Assembly: GCF_014522205.1 (NCBI RefSeq)
Contig: NZ_CP046884.1
Location: 620,001-684,000 of the forward strand
Direction of reading: 5' to 3'
DNA: 64,000 bases
From: Corynebacterium poyangense
Lineage (GTDB): Bacteria; Actinomycetota; Actinomycetes; Mycobacteriales; Mycobacteriaceae
Part shown: positions 19,090 to 29,161 of the stretch, piece after piece
Layout of the letters: every line of letters begins with the position of its first letter
How positions within the stretch are numbered: the first letter of the stretch is position 1
Translations under genes and position numbers: made by a program
Notes under the pieces: model-generated
Seen by the model: the letters and a program-made list of their open reading frames with translations, nothing else
Told to the model about the DNA's origin: nothing
Databases searched by the model: none

Positions 19090-19195
19090 AGGCGCGTCCT
19101 CCTTGATGAACCGTTTATTACTCTGCACGATCATAGTGGCAATTGTTTAATGGGCAAAATTACACTAGCTATGCGAATATCAAGAATAGTGCTGT

Positions 19196-20095
19196 TTAGC
19201 GTAATTCTTGCGGAACTTCGCCGGGTTCTTTGCCTCGGGCAATAGGCATTCGAACCATATTTCCCCATTCCGCCCAGGATCCGTCGTAATTACGAACATT
19301 CTCAAAGCCCAACAAATATTTCAGAACAAACCAGGTATGTGCGGAACGATCCCCTAAATGGCAATAGACAATCGTCGGGTTTTCTGGATTAAGGTCGCGA
19401 TAAATCTCTTCCAAAACTGCACGGGAGCGGAACCGGCCGGTGGCGTCGACAGTTTTCCCCCAAGGGTAATTCACCGCGCTGGGGATATGTCCTTGACGCT
19501 GGGCACTAAGAGCATGGTCGGAGGTATTATGTTCGGATTCTCCTTGGTACTCCTCAGGATTCCGGACATCAACGAGTGGCACTGAGCCAATAGCTTCGTG
19601 GACCTCGGAGACAAAGGCGCGGAGTTGTTCATCATTGCGTTCCACCACGGGGTAATCACTGCGTGGATAATGCGGAACGGCAAATGAGGTATCGCGTTCC
19701 TCAGCCATCCAGGCGTCTCGTCCTCCATCAAGAAGACGCACATCCTGGTGGCCAAAAAGTTCCAGAATCCATACCGTGAAAGCTGCCCACCAGTTGGAGT
19801 GATCTCCGTACACCACCACGGTGTCATCCCGAGAAATTCCTTTCTCGCTCATGACCCGGGCGAAGGTTTCTGGGTCTACGATGTCGCGGAATAATGCGTT
19901 ATTTAATTCCCGACGCCAATCTAGGCGAACGGCACCGGGTATGTGTCCGATGTCGTAGAGCAAAGAATCCTGATCAGACTCCACGACTTTTAGCCCTGGG
20001 CCACCCAGGCGTGCGGAAAGCCAGGAGGCGGAGACGAGCCGTTCGGGGTGCGCGAATTCACGGAATTGCGGGGCCGGATCAAAGGGGACTGTCAT
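19196..20095 (-). CDS. sseA: thiosulfate sulfurtransferase (tandem rhodanese)
   Basis: A 299-residue protein with two rhodanese domains. The N-terminal inactive copy covers about residues 15-135; the C-terminal catalytic copy has the active-site loop YCHLGDRSAHTWF with its cysteine. It transfers sulfane sulfur from thiosulfate to an acceptor. It lies upstream of accBC on the same strand, a pairing found in other corynebacteria (thtR next to accBC), and diverges from the ATP-grasp-like gene. AGGAAAGG is found before the ATG. Confidence 0.93.
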   Translation of the reverse strand: MTVPFDPAPQFREFAHPERLVSASWLSARLGGPGLKVVESDQDSLLYDIGHIPGAVRLDWRRELNNALFRDIVDPETFARVMSEKGISRDDTVVVYGDHSNWWAAFTVWILELFGHQDVRLLDGGRDAWMAEERDTSFAVPHYPRSDYPVVERNDEQLRAFVSEVHEAIGSVPLVDVRNPEEYQGESEHNTSDHALSAQRQGHIPSAVNYPWGKTVDATGRFRSRAVLEEIYRDLNPENPTIVYCHLGDRSAHTWFVLKYLLGFENVRNYDGSWAEWGNMVRMPIARGKEPGEVPQELR

Positions 20096-20306
20096 AGTCT
20101 GAAGGCCTTTCCTCAGGATTCTTAAGCTGCCACTCTCAGACTAGTGGTTTAGTACAAAATGGTCATGCCCTCAAGCGGGTGTGGTATTGATTACTCCCTT
20201 GAAAAACCAGCCCACAGCGTCGGTAACCTATCTTAGAATCGCAGGTAGCGTCCCCAAAATTGGCGGTCGTTGGCTCTCCTTAAACCACCTAGGAAAGGCT
20301 AGATTC

Positions 20307-21359
20307 GTGCACCAGAGCATTGTCGTCTTCGAAGTTGAGGGCGGATCCGATAAATACTTTGATGGCCACCGCAAAGACACCATGCCTATTGTTCGCGCTA
20401 TTCGCGACGCGGGTTGGAAATCTGAGGTGGTGTACTACCGTCCAGAATGGGCCGAAGATCTCTTTACCTATGTGTCGGAGAACTTCGATGCCTATATTTC
20501 CAGGGTCAACCCGGGAAATATCCCCGGTGGTGAAAAGGGATATTTTGATCTGTTGACCAGGCTTTCTGAGGCCGGCCTCGTGGGAATGTCCACCCCGGAA
20601 GAAATGATGGCTTACGGTGCCAAGGACGCCCTCGTCAAGTTGAACCAAACAGATCTCGTTCCCACCGACACCGCAGCGTATTATGACGTAGAGTCCTTCC
20701 ACCAGACTTTCCCCACCTCTCTGTCCTATGGGGAGCGAGTCCTTAAGCAGAACCGTGGATCTACTGGATCAGGAATTTGGCGAGTCCAGTTGGAAGACAA
20801 GGACCTTGCAGCTTCTGTTCAACCTGGGACCGCACTGCCGCTAGACACCAAACTCAAGTGCACTGAAGCAGTGGATAACCACACCGAAATCCGCGAGCTC
20901 GGTGAGTTCATGGACTTCTGTGATCAGTACATTATTGGTGACAACGGCATGTTGGTGGATATGCGTTTCATGCCGCGGATCGTGGAGGGAGAAATCCGTA
21001 TTCTGCTGGTTGGTCCGCACCCTGTGTTCGTTGTTCATAAGAAGCCAGCCGCCGGCGGGGATAACTTCTCAGCTACTTTGTTCTCTGGTGCGCAGTACAC
21101 CTATGACAAGCCGGAATCCTGGCAAGATTTGGTGGATATGTTTGCTGAAGCTAGGCCAGTGATTGCAGAAAAGCTCGGTGGCGATAATATCCCGCTGATC
21201 TGGACGGCTGATTTCATGCTCGACACTGCTGAAGATGGTTCTGATACCTATGTCCTCGGCGAAATCAACTGCTCTTGTGTTGGTTTCACCTCTGAGCTTG
21301 ATATGGGCATCCAGGAATTGGTGGCTAAGGAAGCTATCGGGCGAGTATTAGCCAAGTAA
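20307..21359 (+). CDS. Cj0069-family protein, ATP-grasp-like, unknown function
   Basis: A 350-residue protein of a family named after Campylobacter Cj0069. It looks like an ATP-grasp ligase: LKQNRGSTGSGIWRVQ resembles the nucleotide-binding lysine and glycine-rich loop, and LGEINCSCVGFT near the C terminus resembles the metal-binding E-x-N motif. No substrate can be named. The GTG at 20307 follows AGGAAAGG by eight bases and gives the start VHQSIVVFEVEGG; longer frames add non-family sequence. It diverges from sseA across 211 bases, in which I see no gene, and overlaps the DUF3151 gene tail to tail by 12 bases. Confidence 0.8.
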   Translation: MHQSIVVFEVEGGSDKYFDGHRKDTMPIVRAIRDAGWKSEVVYYRPEWAEDLFTYVSENFDAYISRVNPGNIPGGEKGYFDLLTRLSEAGLVGMSTPEEMMAYGAKDALVKLNQTDLVPTDTAAYYDVESFHQTFPTSLSYGERVLKQNRGSTGSGIWRVQLEDKDLAASVQPGTALPLDTKLKCTEAVDNHTEIRELGEFMDFCDQYIIGDNGMLVDMRFMPRIVEGEIRILLVGPHPVFVVHKKPAAGGDNFSATLFSGAQYTYDKPESWQDLVDMFAEARPVIAEKLGGDNIPLIWTADFMLDTAEDGSDTYVLGEINCSCVGFTSELDMGIQELVAKEAIGRVLAK

Positions 21360-21758
21360 AGCAGCAACAGAATCTGGGTCGGCGTCGGACAACATCTGCC
21401 GACACCGATCATATTCCGCGTCTTCACCAATAGCTCGAGCAGCAAGAGCAAGGGCAGCAATAGCGCGTAGTACGCCTTGATTGGGTCGGTGCGAAAATGG
21501 CACCGGCCCCCAGCCTTTCCATCCATTCCCGCGTAACCGATCTAAGCCACGGTGATAGCCGGTCCTAGCAAAAGCGTAGGCCTGTAGCTTTTCTTCATCG
21601 CTGTGTGCGCTGAGCAACGCATCTTCAGCACGAACCGCCCACACCAGGGGGCTTTCCGGATGGTGTAGGGCGGTGCTGACTTCACGCGGGTCTAGTTCCT
21701 GGGCGGGATCTTCCGGCAACTTAATCGGGGGAGGGGCTAGCATGTCTTTGAATTCCAT
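21348..21758 (-). CDS. DUF3151 family protein
   Basis: A 136-residue soluble, probably all-helical actinobacterial protein of unknown function. The central part (AYAFARTGYHRGLDRLRGNG, then GWGPVPFSHRPNQG) is the conserved DUF3151 core. I start at the ATG (MEFKDMLAPP); a GTG three codons upstream is possible. Its 3' end overlaps the neighbouring gene by 12 bases, so the two transcripts run into each other. Confidence 0.85.
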   Translation of the reverse strand: MEFKDMLAPPPIKLPEDPAQELDPREVSTALHHPESPLVWAVRAEDALLSAHSDEEKLQAYAFARTGYHRGLDRLRGNGWKGWGPVPFSHRPNQGVLRAIAALALAARAIGEDAEYDRCRQMLSDADPDSVAALLG

Positions 21759-21875
21759 GGAAACCACTGTAGGCGATATCCGACACAGGTAGCCCTAACC
21801 GGGACCTGGAGACTGTCTGCATGATAGGAATAATGGGAATTATCAGCCGATGTACTAAGTAGAGGTTTTATATAG

Positions 21876-24044
21876 GTGGAGGCGCAGGTTCAGGAGAAAT
21901 ACCGCTATGACCTCGACGGACTCCGGGGTATTGCAATAGCCTTCGTGGTAATCTTCCACGTTTTTGTGGGGCGTGTCTCCGGCGGTGTAGATGTCTTCCT
22001 TCTCCTATCGGGTTATTTTTTCCTCGGATCACAACTACGCTACGCGGCGCGCCGGGACGCTACCCTCAATCCTTGGTGGCCCGTGTGGCGAATGATACGA
22101 CGCCTATTCCCGGTGCTCGTCACCGTCGTCATGGTATGCGCCGTACTTGTGGTGTTCTTCTTCTCAGACTTACGTCGGGTGGATTTAGCCCGCCAACTCA
22201 TCGCGAGCGTGCTTTATTATCAAAACTGGGAACTCGCTATCCAAGAGACCGGCTACCAAGCGGCATCCTGGGGTATCAGCCCCCTTCAACACCTCTGGTC
22301 AATGTCTGTCCAAGGGCAGTTCTATCTCCTAGGCATTCTTTTTGCGCTCGGCTGCGGTTGGAGTCTTCGGCTGCAACGCCGCAGGTTACAAAAGAAGCGT
22401 GGCAAAGAAGGCGGCCCGGAACGGGCTACATCCTCTATCCGGGCAGTCGCCATCCCGGTGTTAAGCATCGTCACAATCGTGTCTTTCGGCTACGCTGCGT
22501 GGCTTCACCCCCACGATCAACAGCTCAATTACTACTCCACCTGGTCAAGGATGTGGGAGCTGAGCCTCGGGGCATTATTGGCGCTGATTGGCCCGAAAAT
22601 TTCCATCAATCACGTAGTCCGCTCAATCTTTACCATCATCGGCCTCGCCATGGTCATTACCACCGGCTTCTTATTCGATGGCGCGGCCGTCTTCCCCGGT
22701 CCAGCTACTCTTTACCCCCTGGGCGGGGCAGTTCTCGTCATCTTGGGTTCTGGTCCTGCATCGATATTCCTCGCTAGCCGAAGTATGCGGTGGCTTGGTG
22801 ATATTGCCTATACGCTGTATCTATGGCATTGGCCTTTGCTGATCCTCTCGCTGGCACTCTTCCGGGTCGATCTCGCACCCTTGTGGTTAGGGATCAGCGT
22901 TATTGCTGTCTCGGTACTATTGGCGGACCTTAGCCATCGTTTCATTGAAAAGCCGCTGCGCCAAAAAGCACCTCGGCCGCGGCGCGGTGAGGGCAGAGTT
23001 CGCCAAGCATGGTGGGAGACCCGCACCTTATTACCGGCTCGACGTAGAGCTGCCGGAGGTGTTCTGGTGGGATTAATGATGTCGGCGTGCATAATCGCCC
23101 CGCCGCTGTGGATTAACCAGATTAGAAATATCAACGCTAATTATTTGGATCCGCAGGAATACCCTGGCGCACGAGTGTTACGCGGTGCCGAAGCCCCTGA
23201 TATTCCCCCGGAACCGGATCCCTATCTCTTGCCGGATTCGCTGTCTATGTTCTGGAATGAAAACTGTATGTCTGGCCTTGCTCAGGATCCTACCGAACTT
23301 CCGGCTGACGATGATGGGGGTATTCCCAGCGGCCATTGTGTATTTGGTGATCCAGAAGCAAGCCTTACGGTGTATCTGACCGGAGGCTCCCACGCAGATC
23401 AATGGGGAGCAGCATTAGACATATTGGGCAAGCAAAATAATTTCCGAGTTATTCCCTTTGTCCGACAATCTTGCCCCTCTTTTGTTCATGACAACGAAGG
23501 CGCTTTTTCCGAAGAATGTGCGGAATTTAATAAGACCGTCCGTGACCGCATTATCCAGGACCAACCGGATGTAGTCATCTCAAATTCCACCCGGCCCATG
23601 TATGAATTGGGAGAAAAGCGCGACAGCGTTCCCGAGGGCTATGTAGAGTTCTGGGATTTCCTGAAAAGTCAGGACATTCCCTTTGTGGGACTGAGAGATA
23701 ATCCGTGGTTCTTCTGGCCAGATGGGAAAGATAAATTCCCTTCGATTTGCGCAGTGGAAGAAAAAGACACCTCGGTGTGCGGGATGGCGAGTGCAGATTT
23801 CTATGACAAGACTGATCCTGCCCGGTCGAAGCTCCTTGCTCGGGACATGGTGCCGGTGGATACCCGCCCTTGGTTCTGTCCGGATGGTTGGTGCGGTCCA
23901 GAGATCGGCAATATTTGGGTTTACCGGGATTCAAACCACATTTCTGATGATTATTCCCGCTCCATGGCACCGTTATTGTGGGAGAAACTTAAACCAGTTA
24001 TTGATCAGGCCCGGAAAGTTCAGCATAAACGCCACCACGGTTAG
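21876..24044 (+). CDS. acyltransferase-3 / SGNH-domain membrane protein (OafA-like)
   Basis: A 722-residue integral membrane O-acyltransferase. The N-terminal acyltransferase-3 domain (about residues 8-360) has some ten membrane helices and opens with YRYDLDGLRGIAIAFVVIFH. After a basic loop and one more helix (about residues 390-415) comes an extracytoplasmic SGNH hydrolase-like domain of about 300 residues, with TGGSHADQWGAAL at the nucleophile position and DSNHISDDYS with the distal Asp/His pair. Such proteins acetylate cell-surface sugars or glycolipids. The start is a GTG with AGAGG about ten bases upstream. The target in this organism is unknown. Confidence 0.9.
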   Translation: MEAQVQEKYRYDLDGLRGIAIAFVVIFHVFVGRVSGGVDVFLLLSGYFFLGSQLRYAARRDATLNPWWPVWRMIRRLFPVLVTVVMVCAVLVVFFFSDLRRVDLARQLIASVLYYQNWELAIQETGYQAASWGISPLQHLWSMSVQGQFYLLGILFALGCGWSLRLQRRRLQKKRGKEGGPERATSSIRAVAIPVLSIVTIVSFGYAAWLHPHDQQLNYYSTWSRMWELSLGALLALIGPKISINHVVRSIFTIIGLAMVITTGFLFDGAAVFPGPATLYPLGGAVLVILGSGPASIFLASRSMRWLGDIAYTLYLWHWPLLILSLALFRVDLAPLWLGISVIAVSVLLADLSHRFIEKPLRQKAPRPRRGEGRVRQAWWETRTLLPARRRAAGGVLVGLMMSACIIAPPLWINQIRNINANYLDPQEYPGARVLRGAEAPDIPPEPDPYLLPDSLSMFWNENCMSGLAQDPTELPADDDGGIPSGHCVFGDPEASLTVYLTGGSHADQWGAALDILGKQNNFRVIPFVRQSCPSFVHDNEGAFSEECAEFNKTVRDRIIQDQPDVVISNSTRPMYELGEKRDSVPEGYVEFWDFLKSQDIPFVGLRDNPWFFWPDGKDKFPSICAVEEKDTSVCGMASADFYDKTDPARSKLLARDMVPVDTRPWFCPDGWCGPEIGNIWVYRDSNHISDDYSRSMAPLLWEKLKPVIDQARKVQHKRHHG

Positions 24045-24658
24045 GCGTCGGCCGGTTTTCGGTTCCAAAAATGGTGGACGCTCAAACCCATGCTGTAGAG
24101 AGCGTGGCGCACGGTAGGCAAAGACAGGCCAATGACGCTGGAGGGGTCACCGGAAATGCCATCAATGAACCACCCGCCTAGGGCTTCAAGAGTAAATGCC
24201 CCGGCACATTCGAGTGGCTCTCCGGTTTGCGCGTAGGCGATGATGTCTTCCTCTTTAGCGTCAGCGAAATGGACGTCCGTGCGCGCTACCTCTTCATAGC
24301 GCTGATTATTTGGCCCGAGGACACAGTGTCCAGTGAGAAGTTCTCCTGTTTTTCCCGCTTGCGCACGCCACCGAGCAACGGTTGTTGCCGGATCATGAGG
24401 CTTACCTAGCAGTTGCCCATCGAGCAAAAGCATGGAGTCACACCCCACCACCACATCCGCGGGGAAATTCTGAGCCACGCTGGTAGCTTTTGCTCTGGCG
24501 AGTGTGGCCACCACATCCTCAGGTGCTGCGTGAGCGCCGAGTTCAGATTGGATGCGTTCCTCATCGACATTAGCGGGGGACACAACTGGTTCCACTCCGG
24601 CGGATTCTAAAATTGCGCGCCGAGAGGGGGAGGACGAGGCCAAGATAAGTCGTGTCAT
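24041..24658 (-). CDS. maf: Maf-like nucleotide pyrophosphatase
   Basis: A 205-residue Maf/YhdE-family enzyme that hydrolyses non-canonical or modified nucleoside triphosphates. The signature LILASSSPSRRAIL is at the N terminus, followed by VDEERIQSELG and the catalytic aspartate motif VVGCDSMLLLDGQ. I use the ATG at 24658; a GTG directly before it is an alternative. It is 15 bases downstream of accE and closes the dtsR2-accE-maf group. The stop codon overlaps that of the acyltransferase gene by four bases. Confidence 0.93.
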   Translation of the reverse strand: MTRLILASSSPSRRAILESAGVEPVVSPANVDEERIQSELGAHAAPEDVVATLARAKATSVAQNFPADVVVGCDSMLLLDGQLLGKPHDPATTVARWRAQAGKTGELLTGHCVLGPNNQRYEEVARTDVHFADAKEEDIIAYAQTGEPLECAGAFTLEALGGWFIDGISGDPSSVIGLSLPTVRHALYSMGLSVHHFWNRKPADA

Positions 24659-24673
24659 CACTGAAAAAGGTCG

Positions 24674-24892
24674 TTATGTGAAGGTTACCGTGCTAAAGGC
24701 AGCGGGATTGTAGATGGTGTGCGGGTGCAGCCGGTCAGCGAACCGACCCCACAGGTTGGGGTCCGAGTCACTTCGTTGCCGCTTTTGATTTTCAGCGGCG
24801 CGGATTTTTTGTTGAATAACGGCGGTTAGCGCGGCTACCTCAGGTGCGCTGGGATTGCCTTTGATAACTCGAAAAAGTGGAGCTTCATTCAT
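24674..24892 (-). CDS. accE: acyl-CoA carboxylase epsilon subunit
   Basis: A 72-residue small subunit. The N terminus FRVIKGNPSAPEVAALTAV is the typical epsilon motif (a KGxPxxEExAAL pattern), and WGRFADR lies in the second half. In actinobacteria AccE binds the alpha and beta chains and is required for full activity. It lies 31 bases after dtsR2, and the start MNEAPLFRVIKG matches the family. Confidence 0.88.
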   Translation of the reverse strand: MNEAPLFRVIKGNPSAPEVAALTAVIQQKIRAAENQKRQRSDSDPNLWGRFADRLHPHTIYNPAAFSTVTFT

Positions 24893-24923
24893 AATCTCGT
24901 GTTGTTCCTGACGTCGTAATGTT

Positions 24924-26507
24924 CTAGAGGGGGATATTGCCATGTTTCTTTAGCGGCGGATACACCACTTTTCGATCGAGTAATTCCAGACCGTCGATCA
25001 ATTGTTTCCGAGTGTCCGACGGCGGGATCACCGCATCCACAAGTCCGCGTTCCGCCGCAACATAGGGGTTGAGATACCGCTCGCTGTATTCCGCCTCGTA
25101 CTGTTGCATCATCTCGGCGGTGTCTTTGCCCTGAGTAGAAGCTTTTTCTAGCTTCTGTTGATACAGTTCGCGCACCGCCCCTGAAGCCTCTTGGGCGGCA
25201 ATTTCAGCAGTAGGCCAGGCAAATACCAGATCCGCGCCCAGGTCCTTTGACCCCATGAGGACATAACCCGGCCCCATAGCGCGTCGGACAATCACCGTAA
25301 TTTTTCCAACCTGGGCTTCGGCATAGGCGTACGCCAGGGCGGCCCCGTGACGCAAAACAGCACCATGTTCTTCCTCAACGGCCGGTTGGAATCCGGGAAT
25401 ATCAACGAATTCCACGATGCTGATATTGAAAGCATCGCAGGTGCGGATGAATCTGGCGGCTTTGGCAGCAGCGGCCTCATGCAAGCACCCGGCTACCTCG
25501 GTGGGCTGATTAGCGATCACACCAACACTTCGACCATCAATTCTGGCTAAAGCAGTAATGATATTCGGAGCGAAGTCTTCCTGCAGCTCAAGGAGATCTC
25601 CGTCATCTACTACGTGGCGGAGAACTTCCCGCATGTCATAGGGGGCAGTGCTGGAATCCGGAATGATCGCGTCCAATTCGGGGTTCGCAGATTCGGGTAC
25701 TTCACCGGATAGCCGGGGTGCGAGCGCACGATTATTGACCGGAAGCCGGGAAATAATATCGTGAATCACGGCGGTAGCGTCGTGATCAGTATCGGCATAG
25801 AGATGGGCGGTTCCAGACTCCCTCAGGTGGACCTGGGTGCCACCGAGCCCGACGGGGTCAGTGTCAACTCCGCTGACCGTGCGAACGACGTCGGGATCGG
25901 TGAGGTGCATGGCTGAACGATCACCCACCATCACAATCACATCGGCCAAAGCCGGCATGAATGCCTGGGGGCCACAGCATTGCCCATCCACCACGGCAAG
26001 ATGAGGAACTAATCCTGAAGCTCGCGATAACGCGCTGAGGATTTTTGCTTGCATGGCTAAGGGCACAATTCCTTCGACTAGTCGAGCCCCTGCACCTTCA
26101 TAGAAGCCGATGAGCGGTACACCAGTTTTGGTGGCGAGTTCAATGACCTTCATGATCTTTTCCCCGTGTACCTCTCCCAGCTGCCCACGAAATATCGTGT
26201 CATCCTGGGAAAATACACACACTTTCCGGCCTTGAATCATGCCATAGCCGGTGACAACTCCATCACTGGGAGGCCGGTTTCGGTCTGCATCAAAGTCCGT
26301 GGCCCGATGCCGAGCAAGGGCGTCGATCTCTACGAAGGAGCCTTCATCTACTAATGCTTCTACCCGTTCCCGGGCGGTCAATCGACCAGCAGAATGGGTC
26401 TGTTCCACCGTCTCTTTGCCAACCGGTGCTTGGGTTTCAGCCAAGCGGGTTGACAGATCAGCGATTTTCCCGGCGGTAGTTTTCAGATCATTCTCAGCGG
26501 CAGTCAT
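24924..26507 (-). CDS. dtsR2: acyl-CoA carboxylase beta subunit DtsR2
   Basis: A 527-residue carboxyltransferase chain with the crotonase-fold N and C halves. Recognisable parts are [32 protein letters not shown] and the C-terminal GYVLMGSKDLGADLVFAWPT followed by a KKHGNIPL terminus. It transfers CO2 from AccBC-biotin to an acyl-CoA; by its C. glutamicum counterpart it is likely the long-chain enzyme used for mycolic acid synthesis. It lies 45 bases downstream of dtsR1 and has diverged from it around the substrate pocket (QCCGPQAFMPAL here, [12 protein letters not shown] in DtsR1). Confidence 0.93.
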   Translation of the reverse strand: MTAAENDLKTTAGKIADLSTRLAETQAPVGKETVEQTHSAGRLTARERVEALVDEGSFVEIDALARHRATDFDADRNRPPSDGVVTGYGMIQGRKVCVFSQDDTIFRGQLGEVHGEKIMKVIELATKTGVPLIGFYEGAGARLVEGIVPLAMQAKILSALSRASGLVPHLAVVDGQCCGPQAFMPALADVIVMVGDRSAMHLTDPDVVRTVSGVDTDPVGLGGTQVHLRESGTAHLYADTDHDATAVIHDIISRLPVNNRALAPRLSGEVPESANPELDAIIPDSSTAPYDMREVLRHVVDDGDLLELQEDFAPNIITALARIDGRSVGVIANQPTEVAGCLHEAAAAKAARFIRTCDAFNISIVEFVDIPGFQPAVEEEHGAVLRHGAALAYAYAEAQVGKITVIVRRAMGPGYVLMGSKDLGADLVFAWPTAEIAAQEASGAVRELYQQKLEKASTQGKDTAEMMQQYEAEYSERYLNPYVAAERGLVDAVIPPSDTRKQLIDGLELLDRKVVYPPLKKHGNIPL

Positions 26508-26552
26508 GGTTCATTAGTCTAAGTGCTAACCTTCTGCAATGAGAACCCGGGC

Positions 26553-28184
26553 TTATAGTGGGATGTTTCCGTGCTTGCGAGCGGGGCGGGAAACATTCTT
26601 GTCGCGATAAAGCCGCAGGTTCCGCACAATCGCCCCACGCGTCTCGCACGGCAAAATCACCGCGTCAATCAAGCCGCGTTCGGCTGCCTTATAGGGATTG
26701 AGCATGTAGTCCTCAAACTCACGCTCAAAACTGGCAGCTAGCGCCTCTACATCTAAGCCTTTTTCGGCGGCGTTTTTCAGTTCCTTCCGGTGGATAAAGC
26801 CCACGGCACCTTTCGCGCCCATGACCGCAATTTGAGCAGTTGGCCAGGCCAAATTGACATCTGCGCCTAAACCTTTAGACCCCATCACGCAGTAGGCTCC
26901 GCCATAGGCCTTACGCATAGTCACCGTAATCTTCGGCACGGTTGCTTCACCATAGGCATAGAGCAGTTTAGCTCCCCGACGGAGAATTCCACCATGCTCT
27001 TGGTTAGAGCCGGGGAGGAACCCCGGAACGTCAACCAGCATGACAATCGGGATATTGAAGGCATCACACGTACGGACAAATCGAGCGGCCTTTTCTGAAG
27101 AGTCAATATCCAAGCATCCGGCAAAATGTGTTGGTTGATTGGCAACAAACCCAACAGTCTCACCTTCAATCCGACCAAAAGCGATGACCACATTCGGTGC
27201 TCGATCAGCCTGGATCTCTAGATATTCTCCCTCATCGACGAGGCATTCAATAACCTCGTGGACGTCATAGGGAATCGTGGGGGAGTCCGGGATGATCCCA
27301 TCGAGTTTGAGATCATCCGGGGTGAGGTTGTCATCAATCGAACCGTGATCCTGTTCGGCGATAACCGCTGGTGGTCGTTGCCGGTTATTGGACGGAAGGT
27401 AGCTCACAAGATCAGCCACCCAGTCCAGAGCTTCGGCGTCGCTTTGGGCAGTGTAATGAGAGTTGCCGGCGTGAAGCATATGAACTGAAGCTCCACCCAG
27501 CTCTTCCTGGGTGATTTCTTCTCCGGTGACAGTGGTAATAACGTCCGGACCGGTGACGAACATCTTCGACGTTTTATCAACCATAACTACGAAGTCCGTC
27601 AGGGCCGGGGAGTAGGCATTACCGCCAGCGCAGGCGCCCATAATAACGGAAATCTGCGGAACTACGCCGGAATTATTGATGTTGTGCCAGAACGTGCGGG
27701 CAATCATGTCCAAGGAGACCGCGCCATCCTGGATGCGGGCGCCGGCACCTTCATATAGACCAATAAGAGGGCGACCAGTAGTGGTAGCCAGCTCCATGAT
27801 CTTGAGCATTTTTTCGCCATAGACCTCACCGAGAGCTCCACCAAAGACCGTTCCGTCCTGGGAGAAAATGCAGACTTCTCGGCCGTCGATAGTGCCCCAC
27901 CCGGTAACGATTCCATCAGTGACCGGGCGTCGAGCATTCATACCGAAGTCATGAGTGCGGTGGCGGGCGAGCTGATCAGTTTCCACGAAGGATCCCTCAT
28001 CAAGCAGGTAGTCGAGCCTTTCACGGGCAGTAAGCCGCCCTGCATCCCGAACCTTGTCATGAGCAGCAGTGCCCATGGGGGCTTGGGCTTCTTCTCGGCG
28101 AGCGCGCAGATCAGCAAGTTTTTCTGCAGTGGTGCTCAAGGTAGGGAGCTCTTCGACTTCTACAAAACGTGAGGAAATGGTCAT
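26553..28184 (-). CDS. dtsR1: acetyl/propionyl-CoA carboxylase beta subunit DtsR1
   Basis: A 543-residue beta chain, nearly colinear with C. glutamicum DtsR1 (AccD1), which makes malonyl-CoA for fatty acid synthesis. The N terminus [10 protein letters not shown] matches that protein and decides the start over a longer reading. Motifs include the [19 protein letters not shown] segment, [18 protein letters not shown] and the [20 protein letters not shown] segment. It diverges from birA, which encodes the ligase that biotinylates its partner; about 134 bases separate the two starts, with no obvious gene in between. Confidence 0.96.
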   Translation of the reverse strand: MTISSRFVEVEELPTLSTTAEKLADLRARREEAQAPMGTAAHDKVRDAGRLTARERLDYLLDEGSFVETDQLARHRTHDFGMNARRPVTDGIVTGWGTIDGREVCIFSQDGTVFGGALGEVYGEKMLKIMELATTTGRPLIGLYEGAGARIQDGAVSLDMIARTFWHNINNSGVVPQISVIMGACAGGNAYSPALTDFVVMVDKTSKMFVTGPDVITTVTGEEITQEELGGASVHMLHAGNSHYTAQSDAEALDWVADLVSYLPSNNRQRPPAVIAEQDHGSIDDNLTPDDLKLDGIIPDSPTIPYDVHEVIECLVDEGEYLEIQADRAPNVVIAFGRIEGETVGFVANQPTHFAGCLDIDSSEKAARFVRTCDAFNIPIVMLVDVPGFLPGSNQEHGGILRRGAKLLYAYGEATVPKITVTMRKAYGGAYCVMGSKGLGADVNLAWPTAQIAVMGAKGAVGFIHRKELKNAAEKGLDVEALAASFEREFEDYMLNPYKAAERGLIDAVILPCETRGAIVRNLRLYRDKNVSRPARKHGNIPL

Positions 28185-28318
28185 GTTTTGGGAGCCTAGA
28201 CCACAAGTATATTTGTTTTCCAGACGAAACGACGTGATTTTTTTCACAAAATTTAATTTATGCAGGTTAGGGGCAGGAAACTAAATCAAAATGAGTGCAA
28301 GCCTTAGACTATAAATTT

Positions 28319-29137
28319 ATGGATGTCTTTGATACCACCCTGTTAAGGAAAGAACTTCCGGGGTATCGCCGCATTACCGCGGTTCAGGAAAGCACCTCAA
28401 CTAATGCAGAGCTCTTAGCCGATCAACTTGCCCCACCGTTGTCAGTATTGCTCACTACTTCCCAAACCCAGGGTCGGGGCCGGATGGGCAGACAGTGGAT
28501 TGCTGTGCCAGGGGCTCTTTTAGCTTGCTCCGTTTTACTCCACCCGAGTGCACGGCAGTGTGAGGCTATCGGCACCTTACCTTTAGCGACGGGCTTAGCG
28601 ATAGTCGAAGGACTCCGGGATATTGTGCGGCCACAGCTAGGAGAAAACGTGGCCGATCACCTGATGTTGAAGTGGCCCAATGATGTGTTGTGGTCTGGAA
28701 AGAAGATTTGCGGAATTTTAGCCGAAGGAATCGGGTTTCCTCAGGCACCTAGGGTAGTGACTGGATTTGGCATTAATATCTCACTTACTGAGGAACAATT
28801 ACCAGTACCGCACGCTACGTCCTTAGGGTTGCAGGGAATAGAAACTACCGCCCAGGATGTTGCTATAGCTACGTTGCGGCGGCTAGAACATCGACTTCAA
28901 CAGTGGGGTTCTCCAGACCCTCAAGCACATCAACTACTCATCGAAGACTATCGGAAAGTCTGTGCCACCCTATCAGCTGAAGTCCAGGTTGAAGCACCGC
29001 TCGGCAATATCCACGGTGTCGTCACAGATATCGCTGAAGACGGTCGGTTGAGAGTGAAGGAAGCCAGCGGACAGATTCACGAGGTATCCGCCGGCGATGT
29101 AACGCACCTTCGCAGTGCTGGACAAACCTATAGCTAA
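28319..29137 (+). CDS. birA: biotin--[acetyl-CoA-carboxylase] ligase (group I)
   Basis: A 272-residue biotin protein ligase. The ATP/biotin loop GRGRMGRQW and the LKWPNDVLW...KKICGIL segment are visible. There is no N-terminal DNA-binding domain, so it is a group I enzyme, not a repressor. It would modify Pyc and AccBC. I use the ATG at 28319; an in-frame GTG 24 bases upstream is possible, and neither has a clear ribosome binding site, which suggests leaderless or weak initiation. Confidence 0.93.
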   Translation: MDVFDTTLLRKELPGYRRITAVQESTSTNAELLADQLAPPLSVLLTTSQTQGRGRMGRQWIAVPGALLACSVLLHPSARQCEAIGTLPLATGLAIVEGLRDIVRPQLGENVADHLMLKWPNDVLWSGKKICGILAEGIGFPQAPRVVTGFGINISLTEEQLPVPHATSLGLQGIETTAQDVAIATLRRLEHRLQQWGSPDPQAHQLLIEDYRKVCATLSAEVQVEAPLGNIHGVVTDIAEDGRLRVKEASGQIHEVSAGDVTHLRSAGQTYS

Positions 29138-29161
29138 GTCAACAAGCTAAACTAAGCCGAC

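Noticed and set aside
21876..24044. Acyltransferase gene as part of a mobile or phage O-antigen conversion module
   Set aside because: There are no integrase, transposase or repeats, and the neighbours are core genes.
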